64,000 nucleotides of DNA, taken from RGIG995 sp045542115. GTDB taxonomy: Bacteria > Bacillota > Clostridia > Oscillospirales > UBA644. The number at the start of each line of letters is the position of its first letter. Position 1 is the stretch's first letter. The notes under the pieces are model-generated. The model was not told the origin of the DNA. It worked only from the letters and a program-made list of their open reading frames with translations, and did not search any database. The position numbers and the translations under genes are program-made. Of the stretch, positions 34,085-42,606 are shown in pieces. Location: NCBI GenBank assembly GCA_045542115.1, contig JAZQKK010000030.1:1-64000 (forward strand), read 5' to 3'.

Positions 34085-35197
34085 TTATTCTTGCATTATG
34101 CGGTCGATTGCGTTGAAATTAACCGCCCCATAGGTCGTCGAGGTACAGACGTTAATCGCAGTTTTTCCCCGATTGATGACGATGGGTTTTCCCGTTGCTG
34201 TTTCTACCAACGTCAGATTTCCTTCGCGGTCGGTTCTCGACCAGGTAATGGCAACGGCTTTCCCTTCACTGATCAAATATCCGTTTCCGTTTCCTGTTGT
34301 GGTGATTTGAAGGAGTTTATCGCCGATATCTCTCGTGTTGCAGAACAATACGATAACGTTCTTAAAGGACAGTTGTTCGTTGGTTTCACCGTCGATATGC
34401 TTATTCCCATTATGTTGATAACGCAGATATTCTTTTGTTTCGGCGTTGTACACGTAGTCTACTTTTTGATAATTGGACACCGGAAGATATACGTGCAGTG
34501 CATCTTCTGTTCCAACCTGAACGGGAGTATCTATGGGGGCAAAGGTGAAGGGGTATTCGTATCCCTCCCGCAAAGTGGTGCGGTATTTCAGGGCTTCAAC
34601 ATTTTTTGCGATCCCCTCGCCCGTGATCATCATCGTATGTTCCAGAGACATCGTCTTCAAGCGTTCCGGGTCACGGTAGTAAACCTTCATCGGGTTTTTG
34701 GTGATGCCGTCCATATTATCAATTTTACGAGATGCAATTTGAGAATAGGCGTCGTTGCTTCCGCCGTGGTGGCAGTAAATTGCGTCGAACATCTGTGCTA
34801 CGTCCAGATAGTAGGGACGGGAGGACCGAATGGAGCCGATAACCCCTACGGATTTATAGTCGGAGAAAATTCCCATCAGGCGGGTAATTCCCCCCTCGAC
34901 GATACATTCCACTAAAATGTCCGCATCTCGGATGCCGATCTGAGGAAGTGCTTGCTTTATATTGTTGATCATTACCGCAGCGGGTCTGGTTCCGGTGAGA
35001 TTTTTTTCGCTTAATATCCCGGTCAACGGGTGGGCGTAAAGAATCGGTTCCGGTTCGCTGACAACGTTGTCTGTGGTGATTTGTTCCGTCTCGGAGGAGC
35101 TCGAAGGTGTTTCGGTGGGGGTGTTGCCACAGGCGGCCGCCCCAACAGCCAAAGCGGAGAGCAAGAGAAGGGATAAAATCGCTTTCAGAAATTTCAT
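34085..35197 (-). CDS. yerB: DUF3048 lipoprotein (YerB-like)
   Basis: 370 residues. Signal peptide with lipobox AVGAAAC (Cys23), then a short Ser/Thr-rich linker, then the DUF3048 domain: HPLTGILSEKN...RPAAVMINNIKQALPQIGIRDADILVECIVEGGITRLMGIFSDY, and RSSRPYYLDVAQMFDAIYCHHGGSNDAY. Function of the family is unknown; members are anchored outside the membrane of Firmicutes. Good AGGAGG before the ATG, own promoter and terminator. Confidence 0.9.
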   Translation of the reverse strand: MKFLKAILSLLLLSALAVGAAACGNTPTETPSSSSETEQITTDNVVSEPEPILYAHPLTGILSEKNLTGTRPAAVMINNIKQALPQIGIRDADILVECIVEGGITRLMGIFSDYKSVGVIGSIRSSRPYYLDVAQMFDAIYCHHGGSNDAYSQIASRKIDNMDGITKNPMKVYYRDPERLKTMSLEHTMMITGEGIAKNVEALKYRTTLREGYEYPFTFAPIDTPVQVGTEDALHVYLPVSNYQKVDYVYNAETKEYLRYQHNGNKHIDGETNEQLSFKNVIVLFCNTRDIGDKLLQITTTGNGNGYLISEGKAVAITWSRTDREGNLTLVETATGKPIVINRGKTAINVCTSTTYGAVNFNAIDRIMQE

Positions 35198-35229
35198 AGA
35201 GAGTCCTCCTACTTAAAGTCTATAACACT

Positions 35230-35258
35230 ATTATAAAGGACGATACGAATTTTGTCAA
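35230..35258 (-). promoter_or_regulatory. Promoter of yerB
   Basis: Reverse strand TTGACA (35253-35258), 17 bases, TATAAT (35230-35235); both perfect. Confidence 0.9.
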
Positions 35259-35285
35259 GTCATCTGTTCCGTTGTTCAAAAAGGT

Positions 35286-35319
35286 TTAAAAAACGGCACG
35301 TAATATTTTACGTGCCGTT
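35286..35319 (-). terminator. Terminator of the MATE gene
   Basis: AACGGCACGTAA/TTACGTGCCGTT with loop TATT (35292-35319); on the reverse strand TTTTTT follows. Confidence 0.9.
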
Positions 35320-35324
35320 AAAAA

Positions 35325-36722
35325 TCATTGATTATTTTGTTCGTTGATGCGGGATTGCAGTTGTCGTTGTGATTTGCGAATAAGTATCTTATAGGCAATA
35401 ATTTCCGCGATGGCAGTAGCCAGCCAGGAAGCGGGGTAGATCAAGTATAACATCATTGCCCGGGTTTCCGTGGGGAAGGACGCGAAATATTGATACCCTG
35501 TGCAAATCCATCCGATACGGAGTCCGCAGACCCCCAAAACAGAGATGAGCATCGGTGTAAGAGAGGCTCCCATCCCCCGCAACACGCCACTCATTACGTC
35601 CATTAGTGCAACGGTAAAATAGGGGAGCATTACGAAGGTCATTCGCAACATCCCGTAATGAATTGCCTCTTCGGAGTCGGTAATATAGATTCCAAGGAGG
35701 GTCTTACCTCCCAAGAAGGTGAGAAGACTGAGAACCGTTCCTGCGATCAGTGCGCAGGAAATACAGACGTTGACGACTTTACGAACGTTTTCGTATCGCC
35801 GGGCTCCCACGTTCTGACCGGTGAAATTCAGAGCTGCTTGATGGAAAGAGTTGACCGAAGTCCAGACGAACCCTTCCAGGTTTGCCGCCGCAGCATTCCC
35901 CGACATAAAGACCGAACCGAAGGCGTTGACCGAAGATTGCAGAAGGACGTTGGAGATGGAAAACATTGCCCCTTGGATTCCCGAAGGAACCCCGATGCGG
36001 ATGATTTTCATTAAAGGGCCTTTGTATATTTTCAATTTACGGAACTCTAATTTACACGCGTCGGTACGGCGGGCCAACGTGATTAACACCATTACGGCGG
36101 CAAATACTTGGGACAGTACCGTTGCCAACGCTACCCCGGCCACGTCCATATGGAATACGGTGACGAAGACCGTGTTTAACACTACGTTGACGATTCCTGC
36201 AAGAGTCAGCTGAATCAACGGCGTTTTCGTATCCCCCGCAGCTCGGAGAATGGACGCTCCGAAATTATATACCATCGGGCCTAAAATACCACCGAAATAA
36301 ATTTTCATATACAGGGATGCCAGCGGAAGTACGTCGTCTTCCGGCGTTCCCATCCATTGCAAAAAGAGTTTGGAACAAGAGACGCCGATAACCGTCAGTA
36401 CGATCCCGCTGATGATGGCAGTGGGGATAGCGGTATGGATGATACGGTGTACTTCCTTTTCGTGTCCCGCTCCCAAAGCCTGGGCAACAGTAACCCCGCA
36501 TCCCACGGAAAGTCCGATAAACAGGTTAACAATGAGATTGGTCAAAGCCCCCGTAGTTCCTACCGCAGCAACCGAGACGCTTCCGCAGAATTGTCCTACG
36601 ATAATCAGGTCTGCCGCATTGAATGCAAGTTGGAGAATCCCTGTCAGCATAATCGGTAGGGTATAGAGGATGATTTTTTTCAAAAACGGTCCTTCACACA
36701 TATTAAGCCCTGTTTTAGACAT
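35325..36722 (-). CDS. MATE family efflux transporter
   Basis: 465 residues with twelve membrane helices in two similar halves. LKKIILYTLPIMLTGILQLAFNAADLIIVGQFCGSVSVAAVGTTGALTNLIVNLFIGLSVG is the usual N-terminal MATE pattern. Such proteins expel cationic drugs or metabolites using a sodium or proton gradient. AAGGAGAT precedes the ATG. It is divergent from the marR-ABC operon, 241 bases away, but has its own promoter. Confidence 0.92.
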   Translation of the reverse strand: MSKTGLNMCEGPFLKKIILYTLPIMLTGILQLAFNAADLIIVGQFCGSVSVAAVGTTGALTNLIVNLFIGLSVGCGVTVAQALGAGHEKEVHRIIHTAIPTAIISGIVLTVIGVSCSKLFLQWMGTPEDDVLPLASLYMKIYFGGILGPMVYNFGASILRAAGDTKTPLIQLTLAGIVNVVLNTVFVTVFHMDVAGVALATVLSQVFAAVMVLITLARRTDACKLEFRKLKIYKGPLMKIIRIGVPSGIQGAMFSISNVLLQSSVNAFGSVFMSGNAAAANLEGFVWTSVNSFHQAALNFTGQNVGARRYENVRKVVNVCISCALIAGTVLSLLTFLGGKTLLGIYITDSEEAIHYGMLRMTFVMLPYFTVALMDVMSGVLRGMGASLTPMLISVLGVCGLRIGWICTGYQYFASFPTETRAMMLYLIYPASWLATAIAEIIAYKILIRKSQRQLQSRINEQNNQ

Positions 36723-36757
36723 CGTGCGATCTCCTTCCGATTCTTTGAATCGCCCTC

Positions 36758-36786
36758 ATTATACCCCTTTCTTCCAGGAATGTCAA
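36758..36786 (-). promoter_or_regulatory. Promoter of MATE gene
   Basis: Reverse strand TTGACA (36781-36786), 17 bases, TATAAT (36758-36763). Confidence 0.9.
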
Positions 36787-36892
36787 CCCCCAAAAACCAA
36801 TTCCCGGAAAAGGTTCAAAAAAAGTCACAATCTATGTATTTCTCCGAAAAAAGAACATTTTTGTTACATCGTTTTCAGCCTCATTTTAAGGG

Positions 36893-36921
36893 TTGACATC
36901 CGCTTCTTTTGGGTGTATAAT
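36893..36921 (+). promoter_or_regulatory. Promoter of marR-ABC operon
   Basis: TTGACA (36893-36898), 17 bases, TATAAT (36916-36921). Confidence 0.9.
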
Positions 36922-36929
36922 AGAGAAAA

Positions 36930-36943
36930 GTTGCAAATGCAAC
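36930..36943 (+). promoter_or_regulatory. Candidate MarR operator
   Basis: Perfect 14-base palindrome GTTGCAAATGCAAC starting eight bases after the -10 box, so it covers the expected transcription start. Such a place and symmetry fit a repressor site for the MarR protein encoded next. Confidence 0.65.
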
Positions 36944-36963
36944 GATTTATAAAGGAGACTGTT

Positions 36964-37428
36964 ATGCCCGCATTGATGTTTCTTATCAATACGGTCAGCC
37001 GTTGCTCGGCATTGTATCACGGAGAACGGTTTGAGCATACCGATTTAAAGCCGCCTCACGCCCGCTGTATTTCGATGCTATGCCGCAATCCGGGGATTTC
37101 CCAGGAACAGCTGACCCAAAAGCTTTGTATTGATAAAAGCCAGGTGGCCCGCCAGTTGGCTTACTTAGAAGAAAAAGGATACGTGACCCGCTCGCCCGGA
37201 AGTGACAAACGGGTCTTATTGGTCTATCCCACAAAGAAAGCGGAAGACACCGTTCCGATGATTCGGGAAGTATTCCGGGATTGGAACGAGTGGCTCATTT
37301 CTGAGTTTACCGCCGAAGAACAAGAGCAATTTTCCCGGCTTTTGGAACGTGCCAGAGACCGGGCAATGCAATACGTACGGGGAGAAGATTTTCCCCCGCA
37401 GTCCAATCGGGGAGGAGATACGGTATGA
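36964..37428 (+). CDS. MarR family transcriptional regulator
   Basis: 154 residues with a winged-helix core: ISQEQLTQKLCIDKSQVARQLAYLEEKGYVTRSPGSDKRVLLVYPTKKAED is the helix-turn-helix and wing. It likely dimerises and represses its own operon by the palindrome at 36930, releasing on drug binding; this is family-based inference. AAAGGAGA precedes ATG 36964. The stop overlaps the first ABC gene by four bases. The longer in-frame extension upstream runs through the promoter and is not coding. Confidence 0.88.
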   Translation: MPALMFLINTVSRCSALYHGERFEHTDLKPPHARCISMLCRNPGISQEQLTQKLCIDKSQVARQLAYLEEKGYVTRSPGSDKRVLLVYPTKKAEDTVPMIREVFRDWNEWLISEFTAEEQEQFSRLLERARDRAMQYVRGEDFPPQSNRGGDTV

Positions 37429-39152
37429 AATTGATGATACGTTATCTTCGTCCCTACTATCTGCGGATGACGGCCGTATTTTCGGTGAAATTCCTTGCGA
37501 CTATCGTAGAACTGTTTCTTCCGTATATTCTGAGCCACATTTTGGATAACGTGGTTCCGATGCAGCGGGCGGAGTTGATTTTTGCCTGGGGTGGTGTGAT
37601 GATTCTTTGCGCTCTTGCCGCCTTCGGAATGAACGTATTTGCTAATCAGAGAGCATCTGCCGTCGCTCGGGACGCTACTCGGGATATCCGCCACGACTTG
37701 TTTGAAAAAACGTTGTCTCTTTCTGCCCGGCAAGTAGACCGATTTACCGTTCCCAGCTTGGAATCCCGCATTACTTCCGATACGTATCACGTCAGCCGGT
37801 TTTTGGGGATAATGCAACGAATGGGGGTTCGTGCTCCCATTCTTTTGTTTGGAGGTTTGCTTCTGACCACCCTTCTGGACGTAAAATTGACGCTTGTGAT
37901 GCTGGCCGTATTGCCTTTTATCTTTATTATTGTATTTTACATCGCCCGAAAAGGGGTTCCCCTGTATGGCGACGTGCAAAAGCAGGTAGACTCGATGACC
38001 CGCGTGGTGCGGGAAGATACCAAAGGAATCCGTGTCATTAAGGCTTTGTCTCGGGTGCAATCGGAAAAAGAACGCTTTGACCGGGAAAACGACGCCCTGG
38101 TCCGGGCCGAGAAAAAGGCCGGTATTACGATGGCTGTTTCCAATCCCGCAATGAATCTGTTCTTGAATCTGGGGCTGACGGCAGTTATTTTTGTGGGGGC
38201 GTTACTGATTTCTGTCCAGGCAGGTACGCAACCCGGAGTTATCATCGCCTTTACCCAGTATTTTACCCTGATTGCAATGGCGTTGATGTCCATTTCCCGT
38301 ATTTTTGTAATGTTTACAAAGGCTACCGCTTCTGCGAATCGTATTGATGAAGTATTGCATTGTGAAAACGATATGCCCGTAGCTTCGCGACAACAGTATC
38401 CGGACCGGGAAGCCAAGGATGAAACCTATCTGGAATTTGACCGGGTCAATTTTTCGTACAACAAGGTGAAAAACAACGTTTCCGACCTGTCCTTCACCCT
38501 CGCAAAAGGGGAGACGTTGGGTATCATCGGAGCGACCGGAAGCGGAAAATCCACGATTCTTCAATTGTTGATGCGGTTTTATGACGTGGATTCCGGCGCC
38601 ATCCGTATCGCCGGGCGGGATATTCGAACCATTCCGATGGGAGAATTGCGGACTCGATTCGGAGCGGCGTTGCAAAATGATATTTTGTTTTCCGGTACCG
38701 TAGAAGAAAACCTCCGCTTTGGACGGGACGTGAGTGACAAAACCTTGCAATCGGCCCTCCGCACTTCCCAGGCGGCGGATTTTGTGGCGGAAAAGGGATT
38801 GTTTTACGAATTGACGGTAAAAGGGTCGAATCTTTCCGGCGGCCAAAAACAACGGTTGTTTATTGCCCGTGCTCTGGCGGGAAACCCTGATATTTTGATT
38901 TTGGACGACTCTTCTTCCGCATTGGACTACAAGACCGATGCCAATCTCCGTCAGGCCTTGGCGTCGTCCGGAACCGAATGTACCCGCATCATCGTCGCCC
39001 AACGGGTCAGTTCCGTGATGAATGCCCAACGGATTCTGGTGTTGGACGACGGACAGGTCGTAGCGTCCGGAACCCACGAAGAGTTGATGCGATCCTGTGA
39101 TATTTATCGCGAAATCAGTCAATCTCAGATGGGGGGTGCGATTCTTGAATAA
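37425..39152 (+). CDS. Heterodimeric ABC exporter, subunit 1
   Basis: 575 residues: six membrane helices, then an ATPase with Walker A GATGSGKST, signature LSGGQKQR and Walker B ILILDDSSSALD. The residue after the Walker B aspartate is Asp, not the catalytic Glu, so one ATP site is degenerate, as in BmrC/TM287-type heterodimers. The partner at 39145 supplies the canonical Glu. It is the second gene of a MarR-controlled operon, so drug efflux is likely. Confidence 0.88.
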   Translation: MKLMIRYLRPYYLRMTAVFSVKFLATIVELFLPYILSHILDNVVPMQRAELIFAWGGVMILCALAAFGMNVFANQRASAVARDATRDIRHDLFEKTLSLSARQVDRFTVPSLESRITSDTYHVSRFLGIMQRMGVRAPILLFGGLLLTTLLDVKLTLVMLAVLPFIFIIVFYIARKGVPLYGDVQKQVDSMTRVVREDTKGIRVIKALSRVQSEKERFDRENDALVRAEKKAGITMAVSNPAMNLFLNLGLTAVIFVGALLISVQAGTQPGVIIAFTQYFTLIAMALMSISRIFVMFTKATASANRIDEVLHCENDMPVASRQQYPDREAKDETYLEFDRVNFSYNKVKNNVSDLSFTLAKGETLGIIGATGSGKSTILQLLMRFYDVDSGAIRIAGRDIRTIPMGELRTRFGAALQNDILFSGTVEENLRFGRDVSDKTLQSALRTSQAADFVAEKGLFYELTVKGSNLSGGQKQRLFIARALAGNPDILILDDSSSALDYKTDANLRQALASSGTECTRIIVAQRVSSVMNAQRILVLDDGQVVASGTHEELMRSCDIYREISQSQMGGAILE

Positions 39153-41028
39153 GCCTATGGGTGGCCCCCGGGGAATGGAAGGCCCGTCGAAAAAATTAGA
39201 CCGGCAGACCGGGGAACGGGTGTTGCGCCGGATATTGTCTTATTTGTTCCGTTACAAATGGTTGGCGTTTCTGGCCTTTGTAATGATGCTTGCTTCCAAT
39301 TTGTTGGCGTTGGTCGGTCCCCGCCTTTCCGGGTTTGCCATTGACGCTCTCAGCGGAGAATTTTCCGAGAAATTGCTCATAGCACCGTTATACAGCTGGT
39401 GTCTTTCCCTCTTTGATGCGCCGATGTTGGGGCAGGTCTTGTATTATTGCATTTTAATGGCGGCAACCTACCTTTGTTCTGCCGGCCTGTCTTTTGGCCT
39501 TTCCGCCTTGATGATAACCATCAGCCAAAAAGTCATTTCCACAATGCGTCGGGACGTATTTCATCATTTGACCACCCTTCCGGTCAGTTATTTTGATTCC
39601 CACGCCACCGGGGATATCATCAGCCGTATTTCTTACGATATTGATACGGTCAATACGTCGCTTTCCAATGACCTTCTGCAAGTTTGTGCCAGTGTGGTCA
39701 CCTTGGTAGGGTCTCTTGTGATGATGGCTTCCATCTGTCCGGTATTGCTGTTGGTCTTTGCCGTTACCGTGCCGATGTCGTTGTGGTTTACCCGGCGAAA
39801 GACCAAAAAGATTCAACCGTTCTTCCGGGCACGGTCGGGAAAATTGGGTGAATTGAACGGGTATGCGGAAGAAATCCTATCCGGACAGCGGACGGTCCAC
39901 GCCTATCACCGGGAACAGGATACCCTGCGTCAGTTCGACGAAAAAAATGAATCCGCCGTAGAGTCTTATTATCAGGCGGATTATCACGCCGCCGTCATCG
40001 GCCCTTCGGTAATGTTTATCAACAATCTTTCCATCTCTTTGGTGACGATCTTGGGCGGCTTGTTTTATATGCTGACCGTTGCCAGGGGAGAGGCGAATCT
40101 TTTTCCTTTGATCGCAATTACCTTGGGGGAAGTGGCGTCGTTCGTTCAGTATTCCCGGAAATTTGCCGGTCCTATCAATGAATTTGCCAATATCCTCAAT
40201 GAAATCCAATCGGCAATGGCGGCGGCAGAGCGGGTCTTCCATCTTTTGGACGAACCTTCCGAAGCGCCTGACCGCGAGGACGCGGTTGTGTTGACCGACG
40301 TTCAGGGCAAGGTAGACGTGGAACACGTTGATTTTTCCTACGTTTCCGATAAGCCCATTTTGAAAGACTTTACCTTGAACGCCGCCCCCGGAACGGTCAA
40401 CGCCATCGTTGGTCCCACCGGTGCCGGAAAGACCACGGTTATCAATCTTCTGATGCGGTTTTACGACCCTCAATCCGGAAAATTATCCGTGGATGGAATG
40501 GATTGCTATTCCGTTACGCGGGATTCCCTTCGCAAGGCCTACACGATGGTGTTGCAGGACACGTGGCTGTTTTGCGGAACGGTCCACGATAACATTGCCT
40601 ATGGTAGGGAAGGGGCCACCCGTGAAGACGTCATTGCCGCGGCAAAAGCGGCTCATATCCATTCTTTTATCGAGCGGTTGCCGCAGGGATACGATACGGT
40701 CTTGTCCGACGACGGAATCAATCTTTCCAAGGGACAAAAACAGATGATTACCATTGCCCGGGCGATGTTGTCCGATTCGTCGATGTTGATTCTCGACGAA
40801 GCCACGTCCAACGTAGACTCCCGTACCGAACAGCGGATTCAGAAAGCAATGGTCTCTTTGATGAAGGACCGCACGTCCTTTGTTATTGCCCATCGCCTTT
40901 CTACCGTTCAGCACGCCGACAACATTTTGGTCGTCAAGGACGGTACGGTCATTGAGCAGGGAAATCACGAGCAGTTGCTTGCTTGCGGAGGTTTTTACAG
41001 CAAACTCTACAATTCGCAATTTGAATAA
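39145..41028 (+). CDS. Heterodimeric ABC exporter, subunit 2
   Basis: 627 residues: a Gly/Pro/Met-rich head (NKPMGGPRGMEGPSKK) typical of such partners, six helices, and an ATPase with Walker A GPTGAGKTT, Walker B LILDEATSNVD (intact Glu) and the signature LSKGQKQM, in which Gly is replaced by Lys. The mixed defects of the two subunits complement each other. Start TTG 39145 after GGGGGG, overlapping the previous stop by eight bases; ATG 39157 is the alternative. Confidence 0.87.
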   Translation: MNKPMGGPRGMEGPSKKLDRQTGERVLRRILSYLFRYKWLAFLAFVMMLASNLLALVGPRLSGFAIDALSGEFSEKLLIAPLYSWCLSLFDAPMLGQVLYYCILMAATYLCSAGLSFGLSALMITISQKVISTMRRDVFHHLTTLPVSYFDSHATGDIISRISYDIDTVNTSLSNDLLQVCASVVTLVGSLVMMASICPVLLLVFAVTVPMSLWFTRRKTKKIQPFFRARSGKLGELNGYAEEILSGQRTVHAYHREQDTLRQFDEKNESAVESYYQADYHAAVIGPSVMFINNLSISLVTILGGLFYMLTVARGEANLFPLIAITLGEVASFVQYSRKFAGPINEFANILNEIQSAMAAAERVFHLLDEPSEAPDREDAVVLTDVQGKVDVEHVDFSYVSDKPILKDFTLNAAPGTVNAIVGPTGAGKTTVINLLMRFYDPQSGKLSVDGMDCYSVTRDSLRKAYTMVLQDTWLFCGTVHDNIAYGREGATREDVIAAAKAAHIHSFIERLPQGYDTVLSDDGINLSKGQKQMITIARAMLSDSSMLILDEATSNVDSRTEQRIQKAMVSLMKDRTSFVIAHRLSTVQHADNILVVKDGTVIEQGNHEQLLACGGFYSKLYNSQFE

Positions 41029-41036
41029 GAGAGAAA

Positions 41037-41072
41037 AGAGGGGAAGAAATTCCTCTCTTTTTTTCTTTTTTC
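41037..41072 (+). terminator. Terminator of marR-ABC operon
   Basis: AGAGGGGAA/TTCCTCTCT (one G:U pair) with a GAAA loop, then a long T-rich run. Confidence 0.85.
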
Positions 41073-41092
41073 GGGAAATTATTCTTCGGTTC

Positions 41093-41121
41093 TTGCATTT
41101 TGCGGAAAAATATGTTATAAT
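41093..41121 (+). promoter_or_regulatory. Promoter of pyk operon
   Basis: TTGCAT (41093-41098), 17 bases, TATAAT (41116-41121), with TGT before the -10 box. Confidence 0.8.
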
Positions 41122-41171
41122 GTACAATGGTGAGTTTTTTTGATTTAATCTTTTTATAGGAGTTTTAATAT

Positions 41172-42584
41172 ATGCGTAAAACCAAAATCGTCTGTACCGT
41201 CGGTCCTGCTTGTTCCGATGAAAAAACGCTGACCGAAATGTGTCTTGCGGGAATGAATGTAGCTCGTTTGAATTTTTCTCACGGAACACACGAACAGCAT
41301 TTCGCTATGATCAATACCATCAAAAAAGTGCGGGAAACGTTGAATCTTCCCATTGCTATTCTCTTGGATACGAAAGGTCCGGAATACCGTATCAAGACCT
41401 TTCGAGACGGACAGATCACCCTGAACGACGGCGATACCTTTTCCTTGACCGTTGAGGATATTGAGGGAGATCGGAATCGGGTCTCCGTTTCCTATTCGGG
41501 GATGATTCGGGATCTTTCTATCGGGGATCGGGTTTTGATCAACAACGGGCTTGTGGTTTTGAAGGTTCGGGAGTTGACCGCTACCGATGCTATCTGCGAC
41601 GTGATCTCCGGCGGGGTACTTTCCGACCGCAAAAGTATGGCATTCCCCAATAAGTTGTTGAACCAGGTTTATCTCAGCGAACAGGATAAAAAAGACCTTC
41701 TGTTTGGGATTCAAAACGGCGTGGATTTTATTGCCTGCTCTTTCGTTTCCCGCAAGCAGGATCTGACCGATGTCCGTCGCTTTTTAGCAGAAAACGGAGA
41801 ATCCCATCCTGCCCTCATTGCCAAGATTGAAAACCGTGCCGGTGTCGATAATATCGAAGAGATCTGCGAAGAATGCGACGGCATTATGATCGGCCGCGGA
41901 GATATGGGCGTTGAGATTCCCTTTGAGGAATTGCCCGGGATTCAAAAGCAGTTGATTACCAAGTGCAGTCTTCTCGGGAAGAGGGTCATCACCGCTACCG
42001 AAATGCTCGAATCTATGATTCATAATATCCGTCCCACCCGTGCGGAGATTACGGACGTTGCCAACGCCGTTTACGACGGTACCAGCGCCATTATGCTTTC
42101 TGCTGAAACCGCTGCGGGGGAACACCCCGTCCTTGCGGTTCAGACGATGGCTCGTATTGCCGAACGCACCGAGCAGAACATTGATTATGCTTCTCGATTC
42201 CACGCATCACAGTTCAAGATTCGTAATACTGTCGATGCTATTTCCCACGCCACCGTAGGGATGGCTATTGATATCGGAGCAAAGGCTATTTCGGTCTGTT
42301 CCTTGTCCGGAATTACTGCCCGTATGGTCTCCCGATTCCGTCCTCCTATGGATATCGTTGGAGTGACCACCGATGAGAAGACCTGGCGGGGACTTGCACT
42401 TTCTTGGGGTGTTAATCCCGTGCTTTGCGAGACCTTCAATTCCACCGATGTACTGTTCTACACTGCCAAAAAGTTAACTCAGCACACCTTGGGGCTGGGC
42501 AAAGACGATCATATCGTTATTACCGGAGGTATTACCAACGGACGGTCCGGCAATACGGATTTAATCAAGATTGAACGAATCTGA
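41172..42584 (+). CDS. pyk: Pyruvate kinase
   Basis: 470 residues, the short form without a C-terminal PEP-utiliser domain. KIVCTVGPAC, the substrate-loop MIGRGDMGVEIPFE, and ATEMLESMIHNIRPTRAEITDVANAVYDGTSAIMLSAETAAGEHP are all intact. It makes pyruvate and ATP from phosphoenolpyruvate and ADP in the last step of glycolysis. AGGAG before the ATG. The isomerase-kinase gene follows by 22 bases, so this is a small sugar-catabolism operon. Confidence 0.96.
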   Translation: MRKTKIVCTVGPACSDEKTLTEMCLAGMNVARLNFSHGTHEQHFAMINTIKKVRETLNLPIAILLDTKGPEYRIKTFRDGQITLNDGDTFSLTVEDIEGDRNRVSVSYSGMIRDLSIGDRVLINNGLVVLKVRELTATDAICDVISGGVLSDRKSMAFPNKLLNQVYLSEQDKKDLLFGIQNGVDFIACSFVSRKQDLTDVRRFLAENGESHPALIAKIENRAGVDNIEEICEECDGIMIGRGDMGVEIPFEELPGIQKQLITKCSLLGKRVITATEMLESMIHNIRPTRAEITDVANAVYDGTSAIMLSAETAAGEHPVLAVQTMARIAERTEQNIDYASRFHASQFKIRNTVDAISHATVGMAIDIGAKAISVCSLSGITARMVSRFRPPMDIVGVTTDEKTWRGLALSWGVNPVLCETFNSTDVLFYTAKKLTQHTLGLGKDDHIVITGGITNGRSGNTDLIKIERI

Positions 42585-42606
42585 TTCTATTAAAGGGTGG
42601 CTTGTT

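Noticed and set aside
33971..34915. 314-residue forward frame opposite yerB
   Set aside because: The reverse-strand YerB has signal peptide, domain, promoter and terminator; the forward frame has none of these.
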